From Candidatus Saccharibacteria bacterium CG10_big_fil_rev_8_21_14_0_10_47_8 (GTDB lineage Bacteria > Patescibacteriota > Saccharimonadia > Saccharimonadales > UBA10212): DNA of 5,128 nucleotides. The stretch's first letter is position 1, and every line of letters starts with the position of its first letter. The stretch is taken from assembly GCA_002793885.1 (NCBI GenBank), contig PFEG01000061.1:1-5128 (forward strand), read 5' to 3'. The notes beneath the pieces are model-generated. The model made no database searches. It worked only from the letters and a program-made list of their open reading frames with translations, and was not told the origin of the DNA. The translations under genes were made by a program, and so were the position numbers. Below, one piece after another: positions 4,934-5,128 of this stretch.

Positions 4934-5128
4934 ATGAGATTACCTTTTGGTGGAGAGAATATTGTGGAGCCCGTAGCCACACCTAATATTCCTGATCCTC
5001 GTCCGGGAACAATGGAGTACAGACATGCGTTGTCCAGGGATGAAAGTACCCGATCAATCAGTGCTATGCCATGGTTACCTCAAACTCCTGATTCTGACGA
5101 GTGGGCTAAAGAATTACACGATCGTATT
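4934..5128 (+). CDS. Hypothetical protein, 5' part only
   Basis: An open frame of 65 codons starts at ATG 4934 and has no stop up to the window edge. It is supported by the strong promoter 6 nt before the ATG. The visible part begins MRLPFGGENIVEPVATPN, is rich in Pro, Asp, Glu and Arg, and has no signal peptide or membrane helix, so it is probably a disordered N-terminal region. The last 15 residues (DSDEWAKELHDRI) may begin a helix. No family is recognised. No Shine-Dalgarno sequence is present, in keeping with leaderless translation. Confidence 0.65.
   Translation, partial: MRLPFGGENIVEPVATPNIPDPRPGTMEYRHALSRDESTRSISAMPWLPQTPDSDEWAKELHDRI

Noticed and set aside
1..5128. Recoded UGA (as in Gracilibacteria/SR1), because all visible stops are TAA or TAG
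   Set aside because: Seven stops without TGA is weak evidence, and no gene here needs an in-frame TGA to reach its family length.

Overview
The window looks like chromosomal DNA of a small-genome bacterium, most likely Candidatus Saccharibacteria (TM7) or a related Patescibacteria/CPR lineage. This is inferred from the style of the chaperone genes, from small Lys/Arg-started membrane proteins with a GFIPM-type junction, and from tight gene packing. No rRNA or other lineage marker is present, so the placement is moderate.

Left half (1-3902, + strand): a chaperone operon, dnaK - 50-aa membrane protein - 192-aa protein of unknown function - 39-aa mini-ORF - dnaJ. Every junction is tight: 0 bp, 4 bp, an 8-bp overlap and an 8-bp overlap. 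DnaK (Hsp70) and DnaJ (Hsp40) are complete and carry all core motifs. GrpE is not in the window and would have to lie upstream or elsewhere. The 39-aa mini-ORF begins MAKRDYY, nearly the same as the DnaJ start MAKRNYY that overlaps its end. This looks like a second copy of the dnaJ start, or a leader ORF coupled to it. The 192-aa gene uses Gly and Arg codons unlike those of dnaK and may be a later arrival in the operon.

Middle (3891-4595, - strand): a compact cytosolic GGDEF protein, probably a diguanylate cyclase with an intact I-site. It converges on dnaJ with a 12-bp overlap of the 3' ends.

Right part (4596-5128): a short divergent intergenic region with two back-to-back sigma70-type promoters, a small single-pass membrane protein gene, a third strong promoter, and the 5' end of an unknown gene that runs off the window. 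In all three cases the -10 box ends 6 or 7 nt before an ATG, so these transcripts should be leaderless. dnaK and dnaJ, in contrast, have clear Shine-Dalgarno sequences.

The most striking object is an 83-bp perfect-arm palindromic element (4721-4803) inside the small membrane protein gene. It has 12-bp terminal inverted repeats, two internal hairpins and a 4-bp TTTA flanking repeat. Element plus one TTTA is 87 bp (29 codons). Removing it gives the continuous protein MRYKKDNQAG-FIPMIIIF..., so it looks like an in-frame mobile palindrome. Its right end also rebuilds the Ala-Gly-Phe that it interrupted.
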